A stretch of 64,000 nt of DNA from MWDV01 sp002070715 (GTDB lineage: Bacteria; Verrucomicrobiota; Verrucomicrobiia; Limisphaerales; MWDV01): contig DAONTI010000012.1 of assembly GCA_035411585.1 (NCBI GenBank), forward strand, positions 1 through 64,000, written 5' to 3'. The position numbers and the translations under genes were made by a program. The notes under the pieces are model-generated. The model saw only the letters and a list, made by a program, of their open reading frames with translations. It did no database searches and was not told the origin of the DNA. Shown piece after piece: positions 8,466 through 17,567 of the stretch (position 1 is its first letter; the number at the start of each line of letters is the position of its first letter).

Positions 8466-9515
8466 ATGACAAAACCAAAATCCTCCTCCTCTCGTCCCGT
8501 GAATGTCGGCGTCATCGGCCTGGGCTTCATGGGGTTGGTTCACATCAAAGCGTATCGGCAGATTCCCGGCGCCCGGCTGGTGGCTGTGGCGGATGCGTTC
8601 AAACAACCGGTCAACGGGGTCATCCCCGGGGTCGGCGGCAATATCACCGACGGCGACGCCCTAAAGCTCACCCCGGGGGTGCAAGCCTATCGCGACGCCG
8701 CCGATTTGATCGCCGATCCAAATGTTCATCTCGTGGACATTTGCGTGCCCACCCCCGAACACGTCTCTCTTTCGGTGGCGGCCTTGAAGGCGGGAAAACA
8801 TGTCGTCTGCGAAAAACCGCTTGCCCGCACCTCGGCGGAATGTCGGCAGGTCACCCGGGCGGCGGCCCGGGCCAAAGGCTTTTTCATGCCTGCCATGTGC
8901 ATGCGTTTCTGGCCCGGATGGGACTGGTTGAAACAGGCGATTGACCGGAAAACCTATGGACCCGTGCTGGCTGCGCGATTTCGCCGCGTCTCCGGGCCGC
9001 CCGGCTGGAGCAAGGCCAATTATTTCAAGGGCGGCGAATCGGGCGGCGCCTTGTTGGACCTGCATATCCACGATACGGATTTCGTGCAGTTCTGTTTCGG
9101 GCGGCCCCAGGCGGTGTTCTCCCGGGGACTGAGCCGGTTCAGCGGCGCGGTGGATCACGTGGTCACCCAATATATCGTCAAAGGCGGCGCCGCAGTGAGC
9201 GCCGAGGGAAGCTGGCTGATGAGCGGCGCGTATCCGTTCACCATGAAATACACGGTGAATTTCGCGAAAGCCACCGCGGATTTTGACATCGCCCGCGGCG
9301 ACGAAGCCCTGCGCCTCTACCCCGATGGCCGCCCCGTGCAAACCATCAAACTCGCCAAGAGCGATGGTTATGTGGGCGAACTGGCGCACATGATCCAAAG
9401 CATCCGGCGCAAACGTCCGCCCACCACGGTCACCGCCAAGGATGGATTGACCGCCGTGGAAATTTGCGAGGCGGAAGAGCAATCCGTACTCACCGGCAAA
9501 GTGATCCGGCTTTAG
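8466..9515 (+). CDS. Gfo/Idh/MocA family oxidoreductase
   Basis: The 349-residue protein begins with a Rossmann NAD(P) motif (VGVIGLGFMGLVHIKAYRQI) and has the family EKPLA motif near residue 118 (HVVCEKPLARTSAECR). The C-terminal substrate domain includes the GGALLDLHIHDTDFVQFCFG segment, whose His and Asp are typical catalytic or substrate-contact residues. Such enzymes oxidise or reduce sugars and inositols. The family sequence alone does not reveal the substrate. There is no signal peptide, so it is cytoplasmic. A strong hairpin follows the gene, and the GT2 gene lies 115 bp upstream on the same strand. Confidence 0.9.
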   Translation: MTKPKSSSSRPVNVGVIGLGFMGLVHIKAYRQIPGARLVAVADAFKQPVNGVIPGVGGNITDGDALKLTPGVQAYRDAADLIADPNVHLVDICVPTPEHVSLSVAALKAGKHVVCEKPLARTSAECRQVTRAAARAKGFFMPAMCMRFWPGWDWLKQAIDRKTYGPVLAARFRRVSGPPGWSKANYFKGGESGGALLDLHIHDTDFVQFCFGRPQAVFSRGLSRFSGAVDHVVTQYIVKGGAAVSAEGSWLMSGAYPFTMKYTVNFAKATADFDIARGDEALRLYPDGRPVQTIKLAKSDGYVGELAHMIQSIRRKRPPTTVTAKDGLTAVEICEAEEQSVLTGKVIRL

Positions 9516-9568
9516 GCGACGCCCTAAAACCGGACTGCCCCGCAAAGCTCGACGCCCCGTTCGACTGC

Positions 9569-9613
9569 GGCCGCGCGCTCCTCTCCCGGCAACGGGGAGG
9601 AGCGGCCTCTTTT
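9569..9613 (+). terminator. intrinsic terminator after the oxidoreductase gene
   Basis: A GC-rich stem formed by GGCCG...CTCCTCTCCC and GGGGAGGAG...CGGCC with a short loop is followed by CTCTTTT, about 55 bp past the stop codon. The stem carries small bulges. It is the expected place for termination. Confidence 0.55.
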
Positions 9614-10127
9614 GGAGTTGCCGTCAAAGCCGGGATTTTGGGGAATTTACGCCCGCCGGACCTGCCGCACTCCACCCCAACCCCGCACGGGTTGAAGCAA
9701 TAACAAAAACCAAAGCGCTGTTCGGATTTGCCCGAGCGGACGAACCCGCTTTTCCATCCGGCCAGAAAGCCTCCGTTTACCGGGCCAACTCCCCTGCCTC
9801 ATTCGATCCGATGAGACAAATTGTCCTGCCATAAGGTCAATTTATGGATTGAAAATGAAAATTGATGGAGAAACTGATGCTTTTTTGCTTGGCGCCGCAA
9901 AGGCAAGTTGCCAGACTTCGACGCGAGAGTGCATTGAGACAACGCATGAATAAACGGCGGGGGCTTCACTGGAACGGGGGTCCATTGCGTTTTCCGGACG
10001 GAAAAAGACCGGACAAGACGCAAATTTTTGGGTTCCCGAAAACCAGCGGACCCGGCCGGATTTTCCCAGCGTTGCATCAGTGCACCGACGTCAACAGAAC
10101 CAACTAGCACAAAAACCGAAGAGCCTT
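9614..10127. other. intergenic region upstream of secreted repeat protein
   Basis: Roughly 500 bp without a credible gene; the short frames here lack family motifs. The middle is comparatively AT-rich (around 9810-9870), which suits a promoter. No -35/-10 pair is convincing enough to place one. Confidence 0.4.
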
Positions 10128-12296
10128 ATGAAGAAAACACTAATCTTAGCCGCTTGTTGTCTGGCGGCGACGTTCGCTTACGCGTCCCCGATTCCTTCCG
10201 GGAAACTAAAGCTGATCACACAAGTTAATCCCTCTGCCGACTTGTCGTTACAGCCGGGGTCCATGTTCAATCCGCGCTACGCGGATGGAGACATTTATGC
10301 CAACCAGATTGGCGCTATCGGCGTGGCCTGCTTTGGCCGGTATCCCTCCGGCGGCGGCACGGCCACCCTGCTCGTAAATCCGCCGAGTCACGAGTTCCGC
10401 ATGGTCATCCCCTTCCGCGGCGCGTACGCCAACACTTATCTCTTGTGCTCCGGCGGGACGGACTGGGGAGGGAATAATTACAACACCTTCACGCGCTTGG
10501 ACTACAATCACAACGAGTATTCCTCTTATGCGGAAGTACAATTCGTTGATGATCAACTCGTCGAGGGATTTGACTGGGCGGATGATGAAAACATCATTTG
10601 CACCGATTACCTGGGCGGCAACCGCAACCGGCTCTACCTGGCCAAGGTAACGGCTGACCCGTTCGAAATCACGCCGAATACCCGCTGGAATGCCAACGCG
10701 TATGTCACCACCTCCATCACCGGACGGATTCGCAACGTGCGCACCGGCATGGGCGAAGGATACTCAGATTATGCGTACTACGGCGACAACCAAGTTGCCG
10801 CGAGTCCCAAAGTGTTCGCCTTGAATCTGGAGACCGGCTTGGAAACGGAACTGGGCAGCTGGAGCGGCGACCTCAAGGCGGGCACCGCGGGCGGCGCCGC
10901 CACCGGCAGTTGGGGACTGTGGACCGTGGTGGCGTGCGACGGTTACATTTACTTGCAATCCTCGGACGACGGCATCCAAGTGTTCAAGATGAACAGCCCG
11001 ACCAGCATGGGCGACTTGGTGACCTGGTACACCAAGGAGGAATTGGACGAAGTCACGGGCGGGACTCCGGCCCACTACGGGTTTGACGTAACCCCGGACG
11101 GGAAACGGATGATCTTGGGCTCTTACGCCATGGGCCCCATATTTGAACTGGGCTGGAAAGATGCTCCCTACGAAGCGGAAGAACTTCAGCTCCGGGCCGC
11201 CATGGAAATGTCCCAAGACCTGGGCACCGCCATCCCGACCACGCTGTTCAACCCGCGTTTCTTCGATGGCTACGCCTTTGTCAACCAGATCAACACCTTC
11301 GGATTTGGCATTTATCCGTCCGGCTCGGCGACCCCCAAACTGGTCGTGGACAATGCGGGCATCATTGAACACCGGATGATTACGCCGTTCCGGGGCGCCT
11401 ATCGTTCCACCTACCTGCTGGGCTCCAGCCAGGCCGCCGCGCCCGGAAACAACTACTTCTCCCGGTATGATTTCGATGGGGGCAATCGCGTGGATGTCTC
11501 GACCCCCAGCGGTAACGTGGCCGCCGGCTTCGACTGGGTGGATGACGATACGATCATCTACGTGGCTTACAATCCTTCCGGAGATCGGAAAAACCTGTAT
11601 TTGGTGGACGTGGTCGCGGAGCCGTTCCAGTTGACCGCCAATACGACGTGGAACGCCAATGGCTACGCCCCCACCAGCGTCAGCGGCCGGATTCGGAACG
11701 TGCGCGTGGGCGACGTTTACAACGGGTACGCCTACTACGGCGACGCCGGGGTGAACGATCATCCCAACTTCTACGCCCTCGACTTGGCCACCGGCCAAGA
11801 AACCTTGCTGGGGAATGCCGGCACCCTGACTGGCGGCGGCAGCTTCGGCATCTGGACCGTCTTGGAACGGGGCGGGTTCCTCTATGTGCAGACGACCGAC
11901 AACGGCATTCAGGTTTATTCCATGGTGGATGCCACTACGCTGGGCTCGCTCTTTGCCACCTACAGTCACGACCTCTTGAAGACGATCACCGGCTACACCC
12001 GGGAACAATTCTGGGGGCTGGATGTGACGCCCGATGGGCGGCGGCTGTTGCTGGCCGGCACCGGTACCGCGTATGAGTTCGGGCCGCCGAACATCTTCAT
12101 CTCGCTGTCCGGCTCGGATTTGGAACTGTCCTGGTACAAATTCGTCACTGGCGGCATCGTGCAAGCTTCGGACAGCATCATCGCGCCGGACTTCAAGGAT
12201 CTGGATCCCCAACCGTATATCTTTGAAGATGGCAACGTGAACAAGGCGGTCGTGCCGCTGGGCGCCGAGAGCAAGTTCTACCGGCTGCGCAAGTAG
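10128..12296 (+). CDS. secreted protein with two tandem ~327-residue repeats and FYRLR C-terminus
   Basis: ATG 10128 gives a 722-residue protein with a clean signal peptide (MKKTLILAACCLAATFAYAS). The mature part is an internal duplication. MFNPRYADGDIYANQ near residue 45 corresponds to LFNPRFFDGYAFVNQ near 372. Later landmarks repeat in the same order: FRGAY-x-x-TYLL, GFDWADD/GFDWVDD, NTRWNANAY/NTTWNANGY, SGRIRNVR, YAYYGD, G-WTV and DGIQVF/NGIQVY. The pattern of short beta strands suggests two propeller-like domains. The end (ESKFYRLRK) matches other exported proteins of this window. No catalytic motif is visible. It is probably periplasmic or surface-exposed, and I do not recognise a named family. 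A long nested hairpin follows. Confidence 0.8.
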   Translation: MKKTLILAACCLAATFAYASPIPSGKLKLITQVNPSADLSLQPGSMFNPRYADGDIYANQIGAIGVACFGRYPSGGGTATLLVNPPSHEFRMVIPFRGAYANTYLLCSGGTDWGGNNYNTFTRLDYNHNEYSSYAEVQFVDDQLVEGFDWADDENIICTDYLGGNRNRLYLAKVTADPFEITPNTRWNANAYVTTSITGRIRNVRTGMGEGYSDYAYYGDNQVAASPKVFALNLETGLETELGSWSGDLKAGTAGGAATGSWGLWTVVACDGYIYLQSSDDGIQVFKMNSPTSMGDLVTWYTKEELDEVTGGTPAHYGFDVTPDGKRMILGSYAMGPIFELGWKDAPYEAEELQLRAAMEMSQDLGTAIPTTLFNPRFFDGYAFVNQINTFGFGIYPSGSATPKLVVDNAGIIEHRMITPFRGAYRSTYLLGSSQAAAPGNNYFSRYDFDGGNRVDVSTPSGNVAAGFDWVDDDTIIYVAYNPSGDRKNLYLVDVVAEPFQLTANTTWNANGYAPTSVSGRIRNVRVGDVYNGYAYYGDAGVNDHPNFYALDLATGQETLLGNAGTLTGGGSFGIWTVLERGGFLYVQTTDNGIQVYSMVDATTLGSLFATYSHDLLKTITGYTREQFWGLDVTPDGRRLLLAGTGTAYEFGPPNIFISLSGSDLELSWYKFVTGGIVQASDSIIAPDFKDLDPQPYIFEDGNVNKAVVPLGAESKFYRLRK

Positions 12297-12303
12297 CCCA
12301 AAA

Positions 12304-12323
12304 ACCGGCTGAATTCAGCCGGT
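12304..12323. repeat. perfect 20-bp palindrome after gene
   Basis: ACCGGCTGAATTCAGCCGGT is self-complementary over its full length and begins 7 bp past the stop codon of the preceding gene. No T run follows, so it may stabilise the message 3' end rather than terminate on its own. Confidence 0.8.
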
Positions 12324-12337
12324 CCGATTACTGACGG

Positions 12338-12418
12338 GCAATGCCGCGGCAGTAACTCCCCGCGCGGAGTCATCTCCGCGCGGGTTGAGTTTAACCAACG
12401 CGGCATTGCTTTTTCTTT
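12338..12418 (+). terminator. nested double hairpin followed by T-rich tract
   Basis: Outer arms GCAATGCCGCG (12338-12348) and CGCGGCATTGC (12399-12409) enclose a second perfect 11-bp stem, CCCGCGCGGAG/CTCCGCGCGGG with loop TCAT. TTTTTCTTT follows directly on the plus strand. It is a strong terminator candidate for the secreted repeat protein. The unusual nested shape could also be the 3' part of a small RNA. Confidence 0.6.
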
Positions 12419-12569
12419 GTCCGGCGGTTCGCCACCCCTCCAAGGAGGAGGATGCAATTTCCCGGTCGCCGCCGGCGGGTTTCGGATGTAAAATGCTCCA
12501 GCCGGCCCGGGCAGGCATGAAAACGGCCCGGGCTGGAGCGACGATGCAAAGCGTTTTATCCATCCTTTC

Positions 12570-13469
12570 ATGAGACGCGGTCGGCAAACCATAGCCCCCG
12601 GGACGGCCCCGGCTGGTTTTATCCCGGGATTCACCTTGATCGAGCTGTTGGTGGTCATCGCCATCATTGGCCTCCTGGCCGCGCTGCTGTTACCCACGCT
12701 GGCCAAGGCCAAGGCCCGGGCGCACGGCCTGTATTGCCTGAACAATCACCGGCAGTTGTCGCTGGCGTGGCGGCTGTATTCCGACGACAACCAGGACCGC
12801 CTGTTGTTTGCCAGCGGTCTGTATCCCTACACCGCCAACGATCCCGATGTCTGGATCAGCGGGTGGATGGACTTTGACCCGGGCAATCGCTCGAACTGGG
12901 ATGTGGAACAGGACATCAAAAAAAGCCCGCTCTGGCCTTATTGCGGCAACGCCACTGCCATCTGGAAATGCCCGGCGGATCGCTCGTTCGTGACGGTGGA
13001 CGGACAACCGCGCCCCCGGGTGCGCAGCATGTCCATGAACCTCTGGCTGGGCGGTTTTCGAGGGATGGACATGGGGCTTTCCGGCAGCACGGACCCGTGG
13101 GCGGTGGGCGGCGGGAAATGGCGGGTGTATTTGAAAACCACCGATCTCCAGGATCCGGGCCCGAGCCGGACCTTTGTGTTTCTCGACATGCGCGAGGACA
13201 GCATTGACGTGGGCAATTTCGCGCCGGACATGCGCGGCTGGCCCAATGATCCATCCCAATGGGGGTTTTATGACCTTCCCGGCGCGTATCACCACCGGGC
13301 CTGCGGATTTTCTTTCGCCGACGGCCACTCGGAAATCAAACGCTGGCTCGACGACCGCACCATCCCCCCCGTGGTCCCCGGCGGCTTGGCGAACGACACG
13401 TTCCGCTCACCACACAACCCGGACGTCTTCTGGTTGCAGGAACGCGCGACACGCCTCCTCCGGCCTTAG
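12570..13469 (+). CDS. pseudopilin-like protein (prepilin-type N-terminal cleavage/methylation)
   Basis: The 299-residue protein has the class III signal GFTLIELLVVIAIIGLLAAL near residue 20. Cleavage after Gly and N-methylation of Phe by a prepilin peptidase are expected. A helical spine runs to LPTLAKAKARA. The globular part has the WKCPAD segment and a C-terminal GFSFADGHSEIKRW element, an H-x9-DG-type motif common in planctomycete and verrucomicrobial single-gene pseudopilins. Such proteins occur in many copies per genome, usually without a secretion operon beside them, and that is the case here. Their function is unknown; surface assembly or secretion is likely. The gene starts 101 bp after the end of the secreted repeat-protein gene's terminator structure. 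Confidence 0.88.
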   Translation: MRRGRQTIAPGTAPAGFIPGFTLIELLVVIAIIGLLAALLLPTLAKAKARAHGLYCLNNHRQLSLAWRLYSDDNQDRLLFASGLYPYTANDPDVWISGWMDFDPGNRSNWDVEQDIKKSPLWPYCGNATAIWKCPADRSFVTVDGQPRPRVRSMSMNLWLGGFRGMDMGLSGSTDPWAVGGGKWRVYLKTTDLQDPGPSRTFVFLDMREDSIDVGNFAPDMRGWPNDPSQWGFYDLPGAYHHRACGFSFADGHSEIKRWLDDRTIPPVVPGGLANDTFRSPHNPDVFWLQERATRLLRP

Positions 13470-13500
13470 CCGCAAAAACTGGAGAGCGACCGCCGCGGCG

Positions 13501-14673
13501 TCAGCGCATCCGCACCCGCTGATGGGAGGTCCAGGAATCCCAGTGTCCGAAGCGGTCCTTCGGCGGCGCCGCGTTTTCCGGCAGCAGAATGTAAACCGCA
13601 TTCTTGGAATACGCCCAGGCATACGCCACACGCTCACGCGGAAAGACCTGACGCACACGCTGCCGGGTCCCGGGATCGTTGATGACCGGATCCCCGTTCT
13701 CGGTGAAACCAACGCAAACGATCAGATGCCCGCTCGGCGCGCGGTCGCGGGCCCGCAGCCGGGTGGAACAAACCGAAAGTCCCACCGGGATGCCTTGCGC
13801 AATCCAATCTTCCAGTTCCGCCATATCATTCAGGCGGGTGGTGTAGGCCCGCATCCCGGGGAATGAACCGGCATAGGCGGTGTTGAAAATCCAATTTCCC
13901 GTGCCGCCCCATTGTTTGTCGTAAACGCCCTTCACCACTTCGGGTACGTCGTGGTCCAACTCCGGCCGTTTCAACCGGTTCGCCCAATAGCCCAGCATCA
14001 TGGAAATGGTGGTGGGACTGCACCAGACCCCGCCGCCCTCGTAGGCCAACTGGGAGCGTTCAGGCACGGGCAAAGTGACGCCCCAAGCGGCGCGATTGGG
14101 CGGCAACGGCGGCAGCTTCACCCGGGTATCCAGCACATGCGCGCCCAGAAAACGGATTTGCGGCAACTGGCCGGCGTCCCCGCCCATCGTCAGGCGGATT
14201 TGAAACCGTTCGGACGGCCGCTTCAACACCAAGGTGTCAGTCTTCACATCGCCATCCGCGTCCTTCTGGCGCTTTACCGATTCACGGGGGTACTTGGCGG
14301 GATTACTCGACCAGAGACTCATGACGTAATACTTCGTGGGCCGATCCGGATAAACCGCGCGCGCTTCCACCCGCAAATAACTGTCCGTGGGCATGTCGGC
14401 GTTCCAAGAGACAATCAATTCATTCCACGGCAGCGTGGCGACAAATTCGCGCGAGGTCAGCACTTGTTCCCCGGGTTTCGCGCCCGTCGTAACGGTGAAA
14501 TCTTTCAGTTTTTTCAGGCCGAAAAACTGCCCGCCGCGGGCGTCAAAATCCGCCGCCGCAGTGGTCAGCGGGAACAAGCTCCATCCCCCGACCAGCAAGA
14601 GCATTCCGGTCAGGCCGATGCGGAGGAGGCCGATTCGCCGTGAATCCATCCCATTAAATTGCAAATACTTCAT
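13501..14673 (-). CDS. exported C39-like (papain-fold) peptidase family protein
   Basis: The 390-residue protein has an N-terminal hydrophobic segment (IGLLRIGLTGMLLLVGGW) ending in Ala residues, consistent with a signal peptide. An N-terminal beta region (residues 45-210) is followed by a Peptidase_C39_2-like domain. The nucleophile Cys is in GGGVWCSPTTISMMLGYW, the His in PSGHLIVCVGFTENGDPVINDP, and the following Asn-Asp completes the papain-like triad. C39_2 proteins are thiol proteases or inactive relatives acting on peptides outside the cytoplasm. No ABC transporter is adjacent, so it is not a bacteriocin leader peptidase. It converges with the pseudopilin gene. An alternative start eight codons downstream exists. 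Confidence 0.8.
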   Translation of the reverse strand: MKYLQFNGMDSRRIGLLRIGLTGMLLLVGGWSLFPLTTAAADFDARGGQFFGLKKLKDFTVTTGAKPGEQVLTSREFVATLPWNELIVSWNADMPTDSYLRVEARAVYPDRPTKYYVMSLWSSNPAKYPRESVKRQKDADGDVKTDTLVLKRPSERFQIRLTMGGDAGQLPQIRFLGAHVLDTRVKLPPLPPNRAAWGVTLPVPERSQLAYEGGGVWCSPTTISMMLGYWANRLKRPELDHDVPEVVKGVYDKQWGGTGNWIFNTAYAGSFPGMRAYTTRLNDMAELEDWIAQGIPVGLSVCSTRLRARDRAPSGHLIVCVGFTENGDPVINDPGTRQRVRQVFPRERVAYAWAYSKNAVYILLPENAAPPKDRFGHWDSWTSHQRVRMR

Positions 14674-14722
14674 CCCCGATGATTTTCGGGCTCAGCGACC
14701 GGATGGCGAGGAAAAATTGAGA

Positions 14723-15610
14723 TTATCGAAGAGCCAGCCACCACGGGCCGAGGATGAGTGCCACCGCCAGCAAGCCGGCGGCAACATTGACGTGCGTCTG
14801 CCGGGCCAGCGTATGCCGTCGCGCCAGGAGAGCGCCCAGGAATAGGCCACCCACGAATCCACCCGCGTGCGCAACCACATCCGTACCCGGCGAAAGTCCC
14901 AACAATACGAACAGCATGATCCCGCCCACCAGACCGCCGACCGCTATCCGACGCGCAACCGGCGTCGGATAACGCACCGCCAACCCCTGCGCGGTCAGCA
15001 ATCCCAGCGCGCCCATGATCAGGCCGGAGGCCCCGAGGCTGCGATGGGGGCCGATTGAGAAAACCAGGGTGGCGATATTGCCCATCGCCCCGGCCAGCAA
15101 GGCGGCCAGAAAGCCGGTGCCCGAACCGCAACTCCCCATCGCCAGACCCACCAAAGGTATCCCGATGGCCAGGTTCATCGCCAAATGGCCGAGATCGCCA
15201 TGCAGCCAGATGGCGGTCAACAGCCGCCACCATTCACCTCCCCAAACCGCCTGGGCATCCATCAACCCCGCCGGGCGCAATCCCCCACCCTGCGCGTTCA
15301 GCCAATAGAAAAAAATCACCGTGACGGCCCAGCCCACGCTGGCCCCATCAAACCAAACCCCGGAATGAAAGACATCCCGCCGCCAACGGCGCGCCCGGTT
15401 TTCCGCCTCGTAGAGCCGCAGCGTTTCCCGCGCGAACGACGCATCCGCGGTGGCGACCCACAAATGCCAGCCCGCCTCGGATTGTTCGATGCTGTTTTCG
15501 ATTCCCTGGCTGACCAGGACCAGACTCCAATCCATCGCTTGCCCGAACGAACGCACCGGCAGCATCATCCCTTCGGGCGGGAGGGAAAGTGGTTCCGTGG
15601 GCGTGTTCAT
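14723..15610 (-). CDS. rhomboid family intramembrane serine protease
   Basis: I placed the start at ATG 15610; in-frame starts up to 17 codons earlier cannot be excluded. The 295-residue product has a soluble N-terminal region of about 80 residues and then several hydrophobic helices. Rhomboid hallmarks are WWRLLTAIWLHGDLGHLAMN, the catalytic Ser in SLGASGLIMG (GxSG), and the catalytic His in DVVAHAGGFVGGLFLG. The protease would cut single-span membrane proteins within the bilayer. The stop lies 49 bp upstream of the start of the C39-like gene, so the two may be co-transcribed. Substrates cannot be inferred. Confidence 0.88.
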   Translation of the reverse strand: MNTPTEPLSLPPEGMMLPVRSFGQAMDWSLVLVSQGIENSIEQSEAGWHLWVATADASFARETLRLYEAENRARRWRRDVFHSGVWFDGASVGWAVTVIFFYWLNAQGGGLRPAGLMDAQAVWGGEWWRLLTAIWLHGDLGHLAMNLAIGIPLVGLAMGSCGSGTGFLAALLAGAMGNIATLVFSIGPHRSLGASGLIMGALGLLTAQGLAVRYPTPVARRIAVGGLVGGIMLFVLLGLSPGTDVVAHAGGFVGGLFLGALLARRHTLARQTHVNVAAGLLAVALILGPWWLALR

Positions 15611-15835
15611 GTTGGCGGAGATACGATAGGCTCTCGGGCCCTTCATGCAACGGGGAAACACATCTCTCGCGCGCCGGTCGCACCAGGAACGAACAAAAAA
15701 CCACTTCCCCGCTTGAATCCTCCGGCGGCCATTCCGCTTCCGGTCAGCGCTCTCCCAACCCTTCCTTCGTCAGAAAAAGCGGAAGCGCGTCCAGTATTCT
15801 GGCTGAACCTCAATTTCAGAAAAATCCCGGACCGG

Positions 15836-16453
15836 TCAGGCGGAATTTACCAAGCCCAGCGCGTGCATTCGGGCGCGGGATTGTTCCGGGTCGGTTTGCA
15901 AAATTACCTGCCAACCCCGGGCCGCTCCCGCAGCTACATTTTCCTCACGATCGTCCAAGTAAAGAATTTCCGCCCCGCGCCGGCCGGATAGTTTTTCCAG
16001 CACTTCATAAATCTTCGCCGCGGGTTTCATGGCGCCCACTTCGTACGAAAGAATGTGGGCGTCGAAATGTTTCAAGAAGGCGAAGCTGCGGTTGATGTGT
16101 TCCATCGCCAAGTCGTTGGTGTTGGAGAAAATATAGGTGGGCACGCCTTGGCCACGCAGTTCCGCGTGCAACGTCACCATCGGTTCAATGGGCCAGAAGA
16201 TGTCGGAAAAATAAGCGCCGAACTCATCGGGCGAACCGACAAATCCGGTTTCCTGGCAAATGCGCTCATAAAACTGCGCGCGGGTCATGAGGCCGGTTTC
16301 GTAAGTGTACAACAGCGGGGAATGATCCAGCAGCTTCTGCACGTCCGGCCAGTCGCACCGGCTGCGCGCTGCGATGCGTTTGGCGGCGATGCTGTAATCA
16401 AAATCCAACAAAACTTTCCCGAGATCAAAGGCAACAACGGAAGGCTTGGGCAT
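15836..16453 (-). CDS. HAD superfamily phosphatase (subfamily IA)
   Basis: The chosen start, ATG 16453, puts motif I close to the N-terminus, as is normal for the family. The 205-residue protein shows motif I VVAFDLGKVLLDFD, with Gly replacing the second Asp as in many HAD-IA proteins. Motif II is IFSNTND, Lys is in GAMKPAAKIYE (motif III), and the acidic motif IV is LYLDDREENV. An alpha-helical cap lies between motifs I and II. It is probably a small-molecule phosphatase of unknown substrate. It follows recR on the same strand after 76 bp and is the last gene of the dnaX-ybaB-recR cluster. Confidence 0.85.
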   Translation of the reverse strand: MPKPSVVAFDLGKVLLDFDYSIAAKRIAARSRCDWPDVQKLLDHSPLLYTYETGLMTRAQFYERICQETGFVGSPDEFGAYFSDIFWPIEPMVTLHAELRGQGVPTYIFSNTNDLAMEHINRSFAFLKHFDAHILSYEVGAMKPAAKIYEVLEKLSGRRGAEILYLDDREENVAAGAARGWQVILQTDPEQSRARMHALGLVNSA

Positions 16454-16529
16454 GGGCAATGTGTTTCGTAAAAGCGAAGTCAAAACAAAGGGGTCACGTT
16501 CATGGAGGGCAAAAATCAAAACGCGCCGG

Positions 16530-17132
16530 TCAATCCATCTCCCGGCGACCGGCCAGCGCGTGGCTTAAAGTCACTTCATCCGCGTATTCCAATCCCGTGC
16601 CGGCGGGTAATCCGTGGGCAATCCGGGTGATCTTCAAGCCGGGCCGGGCCAGCCGCTGCGCCAGATAATGACTGGTGGCGTCGCCCTCCACATCCGTTCC
16701 CAGCGCCAGAATAACTTCCTGAATCCCGCCCGCCGCCAGCCGGGCTTCCAGTTGGGCAATGCGCAAATCGTCCGGTTGCACGCCGTCCAGCGGCGAAATC
16801 CGGCCGCCCAACACGTGGAACAATCCGTGAAACGTGCCGGACTTCTCAATGCTCAACACGTCCACCGCGCGCTCGACCACGCACAACAACGCGGCATCGC
16901 GCCGGGGATCGTCGCAAAGGGCGCAGGGCGATTTCTCGGTCAACGCCCCGCACGTCGTGCAACAATGAATCTTTTCCCGCGCGTGGAGGACGGCTTCGGC
17001 AAGCCGCCGGGATTGGTCCGCCTCCGCCTGCACCAGATGCAGGGCGATGCGCTCCGCCGTGCGCCGTCCGATGCCGGGCAAGCGCATCAACGCGGCGATC
17101 AACACCGTAATGGGTTCGGGCAGGGACGACAT
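16530..17132 (-). CDS. recR: recombination protein RecR
   Basis: The 200-residue length is exactly that of RecR. The helix-hairpin-helix MRLPGIGRRTAERIALHL comes first, then the zinc finger CCTTCGALTEKSPCALC. A Toprim domain follows, with CVVERAVDVLSIEKSGTFHG, GRISPLDGVQ and the EVILALGTDVEGDATSHYLA acidic segment. RecR works with RecO and RecF to load RecA on SSB-coated gaps. The gene order dnaX, ybaB, recR is widely conserved, which supports the call. Confidence 0.96.
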   Translation of the reverse strand: MSSLPEPITVLIAALMRLPGIGRRTAERIALHLVQAEADQSRRLAEAVLHAREKIHCCTTCGALTEKSPCALCDDPRRDAALLCVVERAVDVLSIEKSGTFHGLFHVLGGRISPLDGVQPDDLRIAQLEARLAAGGIQEVILALGTDVEGDATSHYLAQRLARPGLKITRIAHGLPAGTGLEYADEVTLSHALAGRREMD

Positions 17133-17214
17133 GGAGCGGGAATTGCGGGAGGAGGAAATCCGTTACCGAACCGCCCCGCGCCGCAGGAAATCAGCCACCG
17201 CCGGCTTCATCGAA

Positions 17215-17526
17215 TCACATCAACCCGGGCAGGCTGAAGCCCGAGGTGATTTTGCCCATCTCGGCATTGGCAATGTCCTTGGCCTGGGTCAACGCCTGAT
17301 TGGCGGCCGTGAGGATCATGTCCTCCACCAGTTGGGCATCCTCCGGGTTGAGCGCCTGGGGATCAATCTTGACCGCCGCCAGACTGCCATCGCATTTGGC
17401 GGTGACTTTCACCGCGCCCCCGCCACTGGTCGCTTCGACCGTGCGCTGGGCCAGTTGCGCCTGGACTTGTTCGAGTTGCTGCTGCATGCGCGCAGCTTGT
17501 TTCATCATTTTGCCGATACTGGACAT
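17215..17526 (-). CDS. ybaB: YbaB/EbfC family nucleoid-associated protein
   Basis: The 103-residue product begins MSSIGKMMKQAARMQQQLEQ, the typical long amphipathic helix of the family. SGGGAVKVTAKCDGSLAAVK and EDMILTAANQALTQAKD follow. The dimer binds DNA non-specifically like pincers. I selected ATG 17526 because the upstream extension (FVPNHFTVKST) does not fit the family. It lies 41 bp after dnaX and 82 bp before recR on the same strand. Confidence 0.93.
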   Translation of the reverse strand: MSSIGKMMKQAARMQQQLEQVQAQLAQRTVEATSGGGAVKVTAKCDGSLAAVKIDPQALNPEDAQLVEDMILTAANQALTQAKDIANAEMGKITSGFSLPGLM

Positions 17527-17567
17527 GGTAGATTTAACAGTGAAATGGTTGGGAACAAAAACGGGCA

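Noticed and set aside
9862..10107. Small plus-strand frame upstream of the secreted repeat protein.
   Set aside because: Arg-rich random composition, no RBS, no homologous feel; left as intergenic.
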